Below are positions 35,877 to 44,242 of a stretch of 64,000 nucleotides of DNA, piece by piece. Each line of letters begins with the position of its first letter. Within the stretch, counting starts at the first letter, position 1. The notes beneath the pieces were generated by a model. The model worked only from the letters and a program-made list of their open reading frames with translations. It was not told where the DNA came from and did not search any database. The position numbers were made by a program, and so were the translations under genes. Source of the DNA: GCA-2718815 sp963578105 (GTDB lineage: Bacteria > Planctomycetota > Planctomycetia > Pirellulales > Pirellulaceae); the NCBI GenBank assembly GCA_963578105.1, contig CAUZBP010000006.1, positions 1 to 64,000 of the forward strand, given 5' to 3'.

Positions 35877-37277
35877 TTACTTAAGAGACTGACAAACGCG
35901 ATGTGCCAGGCTGCGGCAGGCCTGGTCAAACACTTCCAGATCCTTTTCCGTATGGGCGGTGGAAATGGCGCCGTGACCACCCATAACATACACGTTTTCC
36001 AGAAGTAACCCGAGATCCATCACCTGGTGATTGAGAACCGTGTCGCAGACTGCTGGATCGTAGACACTTTCTGGTTTGTCCAACTTGACGTCCTCGCGAT
36101 GTGGAAAATGCACCATCCATAGGGAACTGCCCGGTAAGACCTCGTTTCCACCTCCTGTACAACAGGCGTAAATCCCTTCCTCCCGAAACGCCGCAACGAC
36201 GATCTGCCGCATTCGCTCACCACCCTGCGACAGCGCAGGATAAATTTCTTTCTCATGCTGCACCAGATGAGCCAGCATGGCGTTCGCCGCAATGAACGAA
36301 CTCGTGTGACCCGAGTAAGTACCTCCAAAAAATTTAACCCGGTTTCCCCCGGCTTGCCCCGCAAGCTCCAGGATGTCGGTTCGACCTGCCACGGCCGCCA
36401 CGGGCATTCCTCCACCGATAATTTTCCCCAAGGTGAGCAGATCGGGTTTCACCCCGTACAGGGCGCTCACATCACCGGCGCGAAATCGAAACCCGCTTAT
36501 CACCTCATCATGAATCAAAAGAGCACCATACTGGTGTGTCAATTCTCGAGCCGTTTGTAGAAATTCGGGTGCGGCAGGGATCAGTCCACCCCCACCGATA
36601 AAAGGCTCCACGAGAAAACAGGCAATCCGGTCGCCGTACTTGGCAAACTGCTCACGCAACTGGTCTGCGTCGTTGTAGCGCGTTATCAGTACTTCGTCCG
36701 TCACGGTCGCTGGAAGGCCGGCCGACTCGATGTGCTGATAGCCCCCGTTGTCTCCTGTTTTATAACGGACCCCTTTCAGGCCCCAGGGTTGTGCGCCGTG
36801 CCAACCTCCCCCAACCTTCATGACAAGGTCACGTTCCGTGAAGGCGCGGGCCAGCATCATGGCATACATCGTTGCCAGAGAACCGCTGGTGGTAAATCGC
36901 ACCCGCTCCTGCCCCGTCTGGCGGCAGATAATTTCAGCGGCTTCAATCTGCAGACGATCGGTCATGCCCGACTGTAAGCCGTGACGATTCTGAAAAGCAT
37001 CCGCCAAAACCGAAGTAACAACTTCGGGATTGTGCCCCAGGATGTTGGCCAGGTGCCCCTGCCAAAAGTCTAAAATATGGTGGCCGTCTTCATCCTGCAG
37101 CCAAGCACCCCGCGCAGCAACAATTCTGGGAGGAAATGGTTCTTTCAGCCGGACGGAGTGGCTCCCGCCGTCGATCAAATGATGCAAAGCTCGTTCGTTC
37201 AGCGCTGCCGATTGGGGCGCATGACGCTTATAGGCGGCAGCCAGATCGGCCAGAAATGGTGCATGATTTCGTGTCAT
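35877..37277 (-). CDS. Class III aminotransferase, glutamate-1-semialdehyde aminomutase-like
   Basis: A 466-aa PLP enzyme of the HemL/class III type. The N-terminus has GAWLQDEDGHHILDFWQGHL, the active site has TTSGSLATMYAM, HDEVISGFR and the Schiff-base lysine in LTLGKIIGGGMPVAAVAG, and the C-terminus ends with GHGAISTAHTEKD. It is longer than ordinary HemL by about 40 residues, and the segment EVLPGSSLWMVHFPHREDV is unusual, so the role may be a specific amino-acid or semialdehyde transaminase rather than haem synthesis. The ATG at 37277 is preferred over a TTG at 37295; neither has a Shine-Dalgarno site. Confidence 0.87.
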   Translation of the reverse strand: MTRNHAPFLADLAAAYKRHAPQSAALNERALHHLIDGGSHSVRLKEPFPPRIVAARGAWLQDEDGHHILDFWQGHLANILGHNPEVVTSVLADAFQNRHGLQSGMTDRLQIEAAEIICRQTGQERVRFTTSGSLATMYAMMLARAFTERDLVMKVGGGWHGAQPWGLKGVRYKTGDNGGYQHIESAGLPATVTDEVLITRYNDADQLREQFAKYGDRIACFLVEPFIGGGGLIPAAPEFLQTARELTHQYGALLIHDEVISGFRFRAGDVSALYGVKPDLLTLGKIIGGGMPVAAVAGRTDILELAGQAGGNRVKFFGGTYSGHTSSFIAANAMLAHLVQHEKEIYPALSQGGERMRQIVVAAFREEGIYACCTGGGNEVLPGSSLWMVHFPHREDVKLDKPESVYDPAVCDTVLNHQVMDLGLLLENVYVMGGHGAISTAHTEKDLEVFDQACRSLAHRVCQSLK

Positions 37278-37563
37278 GTTGGCTGATTCTAACAAAGAAT
37301 TGGAGGTGCTTTTCTAGCACAAACCATGGCCATTGTACATTCACCGCAAACGTTCCTCCGGGAACAGGGGAAAAAAACGAGAGGTGCCGGTTTCGTTCCA
37401 ATGGAACCGCAAACCACACCCACCCCGGCGCAGCTTGCACCAACACCGGCCAATGAATTGTGCTGCGCGCCAGCTTGGATTGACAACCGAGGCCGTGGGA
37501 ATTTCCGCACGAAAACGGGAGGACTTCAGGCCGCGTCGATGAGAGTGGTCCGATTGAAAGCTG

Positions 37564-39213
37564 TCAGGAGAGCCCACTGGCTCGACCCTGATCGTCCACC
37601 TTGATGCGAACCGCAGCCGGTTCTCGGGGTAAACCCGGCATGGTCATCATCTTTCCACAGATGGCAACCACAAATCCGGCGCCGGCAGAGAGCCTGACTT
37701 CGTTGACTCGAATTCGAAAGTTTTCTGGTCTCCCACGCAGACGAGCGGAGTCAGAAAGGCTTTTTTGCGTCTTCGCCATGCACACAGGAACCTGTCCCAG
37801 GCCGTGCTCCTCAAACAGGTCCATGGAAGTTTCGGCCTCGCGATCGTAGTCCACGCCGTCTGCACCGTAAATCGTTCGGGCAATCACTTCGATCTTCTCA
37901 CGGATCGGCGCCGTTTCCGGATAGAGGAAGTGAAACGAGTCTTTCTCCTGGTTTTCAGCGATCGAGGCGTCGACCAAGGCTGCTAGGTCCACGGCGCCGT
38001 CCGGACCTCGCTCGTACGCTTCATAAGCAGCCGCACGCACGCCCTGCTGCTCGCAGAAGTCCAAGATATTCTGCAGTCCCGCGGGCGTGTCCTCCGGGAA
38101 TCGATTCACGGCGACCACAGGCTCAATCCCGAAAGCGCGTATGTTTTCGATGTGCTTCAGGAGATTACCGCTGCCCCCTTTCGCCTCAAATCCACCGTGA
38201 TATTCGATGGATTTTTCAGTCGCCACAATCACTACGGCGGAAGGGCGCAAACCACCAATGCGACATTTGATGTGAAAGAATTTTTCGGCGCCCAGATCGC
38301 TGGCAAAGCCGGCCTCCGTCACTACGCGGTCACACAATTTCAAAGCCAGCCTGGTTCCCACCAGTGTATTGCAGCCGTGTGCAATATTGGCAAACGGCCC
38401 CCCATGCACGAAGGCGGGCGTACCGTGCAGAGTTTGCACGAGGTTTGGGTGAATGGCGTCCCGGAGCAATACCGTCATGGCACCTTCCGCCTGCAAGTCG
38501 GCCGCAGTGATAGGTTGCTTGCGATGCGTGTAACCCACAACAATCCGCGCCAAACGGTCTCGCAAGTCACGATAGTTCTGGGACAGGCAGAGTATTGCCA
38601 TCACCTCGGAGGCGGGTGTGATATTGAATCCATCCTTGCGGGGAATTCCGTGCGCGACACCACCCATTCCAATAAATATTTCACGCAGGGAACGGTCATT
38701 CAAATCAATCACACGGCGCCAAGTGATCCGGCGTGGATCGATACCCAGTTCGTTGCCGTGTTGAAGATGATTATCGACCAGAGCCGCCAACAGGTTGTTG
38801 GCTTTGCTCACCGAATACATGTCTCCTACGAAATGCAAATTGATGTCCTCGGCGGGCACGACCTGTGCATGGCCGGCACCGGTACCACCACCTTTGATGC
38901 CAAAGTACGGACCCAGCGACGGTTCGCGCAGGCAAATGGCTGTACGATGCCCCGCTTTCTTGAGCGCATCTCCCAAACCAATCGTGGTGGTCGTCTTCCC
39001 CTCTCCTGACGGGGTAGGCGTCATGGCGGTAACCAGGATCAGGGCACCGTCAGTATGTTCAGTGCGGCTGGCAAGCTCCGACACGGGAACCTTGGCGATC
39101 CGGTGGCCGTGGGGAAGAATCGTCTCAGGCGTCAATCCAAGTTCGGCAGCAATCTCTTGTACGGGGCGGGTTGCCCCAGGAATTTCAGCATCCAGATTGG
39201 TCGACACGGACAT
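37564..39213 (-). CDS. fhs: Formate-tetrahydrofolate ligase
   Basis: ATP-dependent ligase that makes 10-formyl-tetrahydrofolate from formate (549 aa, close to the usual 555). P-loop TPTPSGEGKTTTTIGL near residue 70. Characteristic segments: CLREPSLGPYFGIKGGGTG, VGDMYSVSKANNLLAA, IHPNLVQTLHGTPAFVHGG, and MTMPGLPREPAA near the C-terminus. Start ATG 39213 with GGAGA upstream. Supplies one-carbon units for purine synthesis and for initiator tRNA formylation by fmt. Transcribed alone; the next gene leftward is about 290 bases away. Confidence 0.96.
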   Translation of the reverse strand: MSVSTNLDAEIPGATRPVQEIAAELGLTPETILPHGHRIAKVPVSELASRTEHTDGALILVTAMTPTPSGEGKTTTTIGLGDALKKAGHRTAICLREPSLGPYFGIKGGGTGAGHAQVVPAEDINLHFVGDMYSVSKANNLLAALVDNHLQHGNELGIDPRRITWRRVIDLNDRSLREIFIGMGGVAHGIPRKDGFNITPASEVMAILCLSQNYRDLRDRLARIVVGYTHRKQPITAADLQAEGAMTVLLRDAIHPNLVQTLHGTPAFVHGGPFANIAHGCNTLVGTRLALKLCDRVVTEAGFASDLGAEKFFHIKCRIGGLRPSAVVIVATEKSIEYHGGFEAKGGSGNLLKHIENIRAFGIEPVVAVNRFPEDTPAGLQNILDFCEQQGVRAAAYEAYERGPDGAVDLAALVDASIAENQEKDSFHFLYPETAPIREKIEVIARTIYGADGVDYDREAETSMDLFEEHGLGQVPVCMAKTQKSLSDSARLRGRPENFRIRVNEVRLSAGAGFVVAICGKMMTMPGLPREPAAVRIKVDDQGRASGLS

Positions 39214-40056
39214 GGTTCACGTTTCTCCGACACAACGTTCAAGGACCAATTGAACTAAAAATGACAGACCAGGCAGCCAAACAGCGTGGATTTTACGTGC
39301 TGAACATCGATCCCGACAGTTAAGCGGTCTGCTCCACAATGCGCGTCTCCCCCACGACCAACAATAACCACCCAGCAGGCCCGGGTACAGGCGTCTGTAT
39401 AAAATTGTCGGAAGACGGACCGACATCGAAAAATCTGAAAACACCCTGCGGGCGATGCCGTCCGGACGAAGGTCGGTGACCAGATTCAATAAAGCGTTGC
39501 TGTCGACAATCAACGACTGCCGTGGGAACAATGACCATTTAGGTAACACCCACGTTCACAGACCCGTAACAGGAGGATCGGAAACCATCAAAATCTCGCA
39601 CACAAATTGCAAATTGCTGCAAATGGTGTGCTTGGCGTTGGCCGCATGAACGTCAAAAGCCAGCCCGGCCTGGGGACGTCATTGAATCGAAATATTCCTC
39701 CACAAGGAACCGTCACATGACCCGAGATGTTCGGCCGCCGGGTTCCCCGGTCGGATGGCACCAAAACGCGACGCGGGTAGCGAATACTTTAGCTTGCTGA
39801 AAAGGTCAACAACGAGAATGTGAAACAGTACCACCACCAGGGACCATGTAGAGGTTTCACCTTTCGAGCAAGTTGTGCCAACTTGAGGGACCATTGGACT
39901 GGCGACTATTTTTCGTTGGCATGCTGCTTGCCTCCGGTACTCTTTGCCAAGCCAGGAAATTCGCCCTGTTCGGCCCTCGGCTCCTCCTATGGTACTTCCA
40001 ATTTATGTGTTAATCTAACGGGCTAGTTCCTGCTCAGATCTTCGAGGAGTTCGGCA
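39214..40056. other. Long divergent spacer between fhs and the RidA gene
   Basis: About 840 bases between two divergent genes. Overlapping minus-strand frames at 39217-39549 and 39320-39538 look partly protein-like (QSLIVDSNALLNLVTDLRPD and PVPGPAGWLLLVVG) and could be fragments of a frameshifted gene, but neither has a start signal. A Shine-Dalgarno site (AGGAG) is near its right end for the RidA gene. No repeats or terminators were seen. Confidence 0.45.
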
Positions 40057-40518
40057 ATGGATGCGGAAGCACAACTCTCCGAGTTGAATTTGGTACTACC
40101 ACCTGCCCCACAGCCGGCGGGGTTTTACAAGCCGATTGTCGTGATTGATCAGGCCGCCTATCTTTCCGGTCATATGCCGATACTTCCCGACGGTACCATG
40201 ATGACCGGTCGCCTGGGCGATGAAGTCGATCAGCAACATGGATACCAGGCCGCTCGTCAAACCGGACTGAACATGCTGGCTACATTGAAAAATCGCCTGG
40301 GTAGTCTTGATCGAGTTGATCGGGTTGTCAAAATTTTCGGAATGGTCTTCGCAACCCCTGATTTCGACCAGCATCCTGCAGTCATCAACGGTTGTAGCGA
40401 ATTATTCGCCCAGGTTTTTGGACCAGATCGGGGTGTGGGCGCCAGAAGTGCAGCCGGAACCGTGTCGCTGCCTGCGAAAATCTCTGTAGAAATTGAAGCC
40501 ATCTTTGAGATCAGGTAA
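40057..40518 (+). CDS. RidA (YjgF/YER057c/UK114)-family protein
   Basis: A 153-aa RidA-fold protein that usually removes reactive enamine/imine intermediates made by PLP enzymes. Family segments: YKPIVVIDQAAYLSGHMPILPDG, QHGYQAARQTGLNMLATLK, DRVVKIFGMVFATPDF, and GARSAAGTVSLPAKISVEIE with the conserved arginine in GARSAAG. AGGAG is about 9 bases before the ATG. It sits 62 bases ahead of an HMGL-type aldolase on the same strand. Closest in style to the RidA subfamily with a GARSA ending; the exact subgroup is not assigned. Confidence 0.88.
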   Translation: MDAEAQLSELNLVLPPAPQPAGFYKPIVVIDQAAYLSGHMPILPDGTMMTGRLGDEVDQQHGYQAARQTGLNMLATLKNRLGSLDRVDRVVKIFGMVFATPDFDQHPAVINGCSELFAQVFGPDRGVGARSAAGTVSLPAKISVEIEAIFEIR

Positions 40519-40580
40519 ATCTGCGAAGTACAATATGAATACTAGACCGCCAGCCCCGCTGAATGTTTGAAAGGCACCGC

Positions 40581-41564
40581 ATGTCGGAAAAAGCTCCCTG
40601 GATTACCTACCGCCCGGAACTCAAAGTCCTAGACTGCACCATTCGGGACGGAGGCCTGATCAATCAACACAAGTTTACCGATGAAGTCGTCCGCGCGGTT
40701 TACGAAACCTGCCAGGAATCCGGGATCGATTACATGGAAATCGGTTATAAAAATTCCGCAAAAATATTTTCGAAAAGTGAATTCGGTGACTGGCGACACT
40801 GTGATGAAGAGGACATGCGACGAATCGTGGGCGATCATGACGAGAAAGAAAAAAGACTCAAACTGGCGGCAATGGCAGATGCCGGCAAGAGTGATTGGGA
40901 ACATAAAATCGGACCGCGCAGTGAGAGCGTTTTGGACATGATCCGAGTCGCTTTTTATGCCAATCAGGTTTCAGAAGCGGTGGAAATGATCCAGCACTGC
41001 ACCGAGTTGGGTTACGAAACCATGGCCAATCTCATGGCCGTCTCCAATGTCAAAGAATCCGAAATCGACACTGTCTTGGAAAAGATTGCTCCCACCGCCG
41101 CCGGAACCATGGTGATTGTTGACAGTTTCGGACATCTGTACCGAGAACAGATCGATAAGCTTTATAATCGCTATAGCCAGGCGATGGAGGGTACCGGCAA
41201 GGAAATCGGGATTCATGCACACAACAATTGTCAGCTGGCATTTGCCAACACCCTGGAGGCAATTATTCTTGGTGCTAATCGAGCCGACGCAACCATGGCG
41301 GGGATGGGACGTGGAGCAGGTAACTGCCCAATGGAATTGCTATTGGGATTTCTGCGAAATCCAAAATTCAAACTTCGTCCCGTTGTCAAACTTCTTCAAG
41401 AACACATTGATGGCTTGCGAGAGTCGGTCGAGTGGGGACCGCTAGTCCCTTATAACCTGACTGGTCAAATGAACCGTCATCCCAGCGCCGCCATCGAGTT
41501 TCGCGATAGCGAAGACAAAGACGATTACGTCATGTTCTTCGACAAACTCGTGGCAGATATCTGA
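40581..41564 (+). CDS. HMGL-type (DRE-TIM) aldolase/pyruvate carboxyltransferase-like protein
   Basis: A 327-aa TIM barrel of the HMGL-like family (DRE-TIM metallolyases). The catalytic and metal motif at the N-terminus reads VLDCTIRDGGLINQHKF (T-x-RD). The metal-binding pair appears in IGIHAHNNCQLAFANT, and GRGAGNCPMELLLG gives the C-terminal glycine loop. ATG at 40581 with AAAGG 6 bases upstream (an earlier ATG at 40563 is in frame). Planctomycete homologues are usually annotated as aldolase catalytic-domain proteins; 4-hydroxy-2-oxovalerate aldolase is the nearest named relative. Probably co-transcribed with the RidA gene. Confidence 0.87.
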   Translation: MSEKAPWITYRPELKVLDCTIRDGGLINQHKFTDEVVRAVYETCQESGIDYMEIGYKNSAKIFSKSEFGDWRHCDEEDMRRIVGDHDEKEKRLKLAAMADAGKSDWEHKIGPRSESVLDMIRVAFYANQVSEAVEMIQHCTELGYETMANLMAVSNVKESEIDTVLEKIAPTAAGTMVIVDSFGHLYREQIDKLYNRYSQAMEGTGKEIGIHAHNNCQLAFANTLEAIILGANRADATMAGMGRGAGNCPMELLLGFLRNPKFKLRPVVKLLQEHIDGLRESVEWGPLVPYNLTGQMNRHPSAAIEFRDSEDKDDYVMFFDKLVADI

Positions 41565-41666
41565 ACCGTGGCGGCGGTGAGCCAGGTTGAGAATCATGGG
41601 GCAGTGCAACCCGCTTTTCTGAAAACAACGGTGTAGCCGGGTTGTGAGAAAACGGCGCTCTTCCTA

Positions 41667-41693
41667 TTTGCTCGCTTTTGAGCAAACGTTTTC
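41667..41693 (+). terminator. Terminator-like hairpin after the HMGL gene
   Basis: A perfect 7-bp stem (TTTGCTC at 41667-41673, GAGCAAA at 41680-41686) with a 6-base loop is followed by CGTTTTC. It is AT-rich and its T run is short, but it lies 100 bases after the aldolase stop and before the orphan region. Confidence 0.55.
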
Positions 41694-41874
41694 ACCGCCA
41701 ACCAATTTCCGGCCCCTTAAACTTTTGCACATCCTCACAAACGGCTGTAGCAAGGGAAAATCCCCTGAAATCCCTGCAGCGTTGGAGAAAAATCGTGGGC
41801 AAGCCGTCTGAAATATGTTAGGGTGAGTGCAGTACGATCGAACCATCGAGTACCGAGTCAACAGGAGGGCAGAC

Positions 41875-41901
41875 ATGCAAGATCCACCCTATTGCTTCTG
41901 A
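41875..41901 (+). CDS. Mini-ORF of 8 codons with perfect Shine-Dalgarno site
   Basis: ATG at 41875 follows AGGAGG by 6 bases and encodes MQDPPYCF, then TGA. The second mini-ORF starts immediately after the stop (TGAATG). The site is better than those of most real genes in this window. It may be a leader peptide, a very small protein or chance. Confidence 0.3.
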   Translation: MQDPPYCF

Positions 41902-41934
41902 ATGAGGGGCTACATCACCCCTTGTTCAATTTGA
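41902..41934 (+). CDS. Second mini-ORF (10 codons), abutting the first
   Basis: ATG directly after the TGA of the first mini-ORF; it encodes MRGYITPCSI, then TGA. That stop overlaps a further ATG (TGATG) giving M-P-stop. Translation would depend on reinitiation from the first mini-ORF. Confidence 0.25.
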   Translation: MRGYITPCSI

Positions 41935-42145
41935 TGCCTTGAACCATTACGAATCATTAACCTTACTCTTGAGAAAATTTTTGCCTCTGGCGAGTTTTAA
42001 AGACGCCTGTTCAGCACTGTTTGTGAAGGGATCAATTCACGACCGCCGCCAAACCTCTGGCACGTCTGACAGATTCTAACTTCCAATCTCTACAAAGCGC
42101 CACAGCGGCTTGCAAACCCAACAGCCTGGCAAACCATCTATACGG

Positions 42146-42183
42146 CCCGCTTCGCATCTACCTTCTGCGAAGCGGGTTTTTTT
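42146..42183 (+). terminator. Strong rho-independent terminator of an unidentified transcript
   Basis: An 11-bp perfect stem (CCCGCTTCGCA at 42146-42156, TGCGAAGCGGG at 42166-42176) with a 9-base loop is followed by seven T (42177-42183). It points rightward. The nearest upstream plus-strand gene ends 580 bases away. Confidence 0.9.
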
Positions 42184-42457
42184 ATTGGGTAAAAACATCG
42201 CCGGCGACGGAGCCGAACGGATACGGACCTAACAGCACGAATCCAGAACGCACCTTCTTGCGTGCACCCGACCGGAAGATCCCGATACGCAACACAAGCA
42301 TCACCAACAGTATGGTGGAAAATAGCAGGTGACAAAACATCGGGGCTGCTTCCTGCACTCCGGAAGCGACCGTTGCCGAAGCTCCGGCCATCAGCAGCAG
42401 GTTCAGGATATCAGCAGCAACGACATTTCCCAGGGTCACAATGAACCCACGTGTCAA
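42182..42457 (-). pseudogene. Truncated copy of the C-terminus of a Ca/Na antiporter
   Basis: A 91-aa frame whose translation parallels the C-terminal third of the intact antiporter next door: LGNVVAADILNLLLMAGASA here against VGNVIGADILNILFVIGASA there, followed by matching hydrophobic stretches (ILLVMLVLRIGIF against MLVILVLFRIFIF). It has only a TTG at its edge, no ribosome binding site, and lacks the first alpha-repeat and most helices, so it cannot be a working transporter. It lies 30 bases downstream of the intact gene in the same orientation, as expected for a decayed tandem duplication. Confidence 0.7.
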
Positions 42458-42490
42458 ACGGCAACTCCCAGGAAATCGCCGGCAGCTTGG

Positions 42491-43576
42491 TTAGCTCTTT
42501 CCAAGGATAAACCCGAGCGCTACAAAACCCACATACACCGCCAAGAGAGGAATCCCGAACCATTTCTGAAAGTGCCCTCGTTTGCAAGCGGAAAAGATGA
42601 ATATCCGAAATAAGACAAGGATCACAAGCATCGCGGGAAGATGTAAAACGAGAAAAATTGTGGGTACGCTGGATTTTTGATCGACCAGTGGCAATGACAC
42701 GGATGTCGCTGACGCTCCGATCACGAAAAGAATATTCAGGATATCGGCGCCGATCACGTTTCCGACGAGTAGCTCGGCATGCTTTTTGAGGATTGCCGTG
42801 ATCCCCACGACGAGTTCGGGAAGCGAAGTTCCAAAGGCGACAATCGTTGATGCGACTACGACTTGTGGAACGCCAAGTCGCTCCGCAAGCACCTGCACTG
42901 ATGCAATCAGAAGGCGTGCACCGATGAGTACGAGAAGTAAGCCCGTGATACCAGCGCTGAATAACACCAGGAGCGATCGGCCGTTGGTGGTTTCGTGTTC
43001 TGCGCCGCCTGGTGCAACGTTTTCCGTTTCAGCGGGCGACACCGAGGTCCCGGCAGGTGTGTGTTGACGTGCCCACTTCACGCTTTGAAAAAGGTAAACT
43101 ACTAAAACTACGAGTGCCGTCACTCCGATCAATCGACCAATTTCAGCTTCCGGACCGTGGAGCGCGTAGAGCACGTAACAGACAAGGGAAAAAATGCACC
43201 CCGAACCAAACTGAACCCAGCCTTGGCGGTTCAGGACGAAACGGTCAGCCGGAAGCACCGTCATCAGACAGCCAATACCAAAGATCAAACCGCTGTCAGC
43301 GATGACAGATCCCACGGCGTTACCGAGGGCAAGGCCCGAAGCTCCTCCTATCGCGGCCATCACTGAAACCGCACACTCGGGCGCCGTTGTGCCAAGCGAG
43401 ACAACCGTGGCCCCAACAATGATCTTCGGGATGCCAAAACGATAGGCGACGCCTGATGCCGATTCTACGAGCCAGTCAGCCCCTTTTCCCAAAATGACGA
43501 CGGAAATTGCCGTGGTTACCAACAGGTTCGACCAGTGAAGATCAACGAACCAGTGGTCTGGTATCAAATGTTCCAT
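42491..43576 (-). CDS. Calcium/sodium antiporter, CaCA family
   Basis: A 361-aa inner membrane exchanger with the two inverted alpha-repeats: GTTAPECAVSVMAAIG with GNAVGSVIADSG, and GTSLPELVVGITAILK with GNVIGADILN. About ten hydrophobic helices are separated by a central acidic loop (SVSPAETENVAPGG). The ATG at 43576 is preferred over a TTG at 43612. The YrbG-like bacterial branch exchanges Ca2+ (or K+-independent cations) for Na+ or H+. A decayed partial copy follows directly downstream. Stands alone. Confidence 0.92.
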   Translation of the reverse strand: MEHLIPDHWFVDLHWSNLLVTTAISVVILGKGADWLVESASGVAYRFGIPKIIVGATVVSLGTTAPECAVSVMAAIGGASGLALGNAVGSVIADSGLIFGIGCLMTVLPADRFVLNRQGWVQFGSGCIFSLVCYVLYALHGPEAEIGRLIGVTALVVLVVYLFQSVKWARQHTPAGTSVSPAETENVAPGGAEHETTNGRSLLVLFSAGITGLLLVLIGARLLIASVQVLAERLGVPQVVVASTIVAFGTSLPELVVGITAILKKHAELLVGNVIGADILNILFVIGASATSVSLPLVDQKSSVPTIFLVLHLPAMLVILVLFRIFIFSACKRGHFQKWFGIPLLAVYVGFVALGFILGKS

Positions 43577-44242
43577 GGCGGTGAATGGTGCCGATCTACC
43601 GTTGGGGGCCAAGCCTGAAGCAAACGGCTGGCCGTGATGAACATTTCAGGAATACACGGGTCAGACAACGAAACTACTCAAGCAGCCAGTCAGCTGTCTT
43701 GGCGAACCTTGCCTGGTTGAAAGTAATCGGGCCCAGTAGATCCAAGATATGGCCTGCTGTGACAAGTTCTGAATGTGTTGCTCCACAGACGCTTCCATGG
43801 ATTCGACTCTGCAATTGTCAGTTCGTCAGTCGTCGGGAAAAATCCCAGTTCATTCAAGTGCCCCAATCATGATGCATACTTGAACCTTCGTCCAGACCAT
43901 CTGCGCAATCGGCTGTCACCCTCCGCGAATCCTTGCTCACGGTATCAAGCTGTTCCAAAGCTCTTCCACAACAACCCGTTGTTACAAAATCCATCCTGCC
44001 TGATCAAAACAACAAATGAATTCAGTCGTTCTCAAAACCCCGGCCCGACCCCGTCAGACACCAACGACTGCAGCTATGAACACTCAAACACCCTCCGTTC
44101 CGACGGGATCACGAACAGGCTAAAACGAGACGTCTCCAGGAACTTGGCTTCTGCTGCTTCTGAACAACTCGACTTTGGTTAGATTCTCTGCTATTATCCC
44201 GATGTTTAAAGCTCCCCACCGAATTCTAACAAGGACTTTTCG
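43577..44242. other. Divergent spacer between antiporter and glpX
   Basis: About 665 bases with no supported gene; all open frames are short and compositionally odd. The right end carries AAGGA before glpX and a TATTAT-like -10 (44192-44197) without a good -35. Confidence 0.45.

Larger units (their letters stand above)
41694..42183 (+). ncRNA. Candidate orphan transcript between two hairpins
   Basis: This stretch has no ordinary gene, yet it ends at a strong plus-strand terminator (42146-42183) and begins after another terminator-like hairpin. That arrangement implies a transcript of its own, up to about 490 nt. A perfect Shine-Dalgarno site (AGGAGG) near 41863 and a chain of mini-ORFs lie inside. 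Another small hairpin (GGGG-8-CCCC at 41907-41922) overlaps them. Alternatives are a long 3' untranslated region of the aldolase transcript or a leader left from a lost gene. No promoter was identified with confidence. Confidence 0.35.

Noticed and set aside
37326..37604. Plus-strand frames between fhs and the class III aminotransferase.
   Set aside because: No ribosome binding site, no domain, and overlap with the end of fhs.
42138..42335. A minus-strand frame overlapping the strong terminator.
   Set aside because: It is a shadow frame over the antiporter remnant and the hairpin stem.
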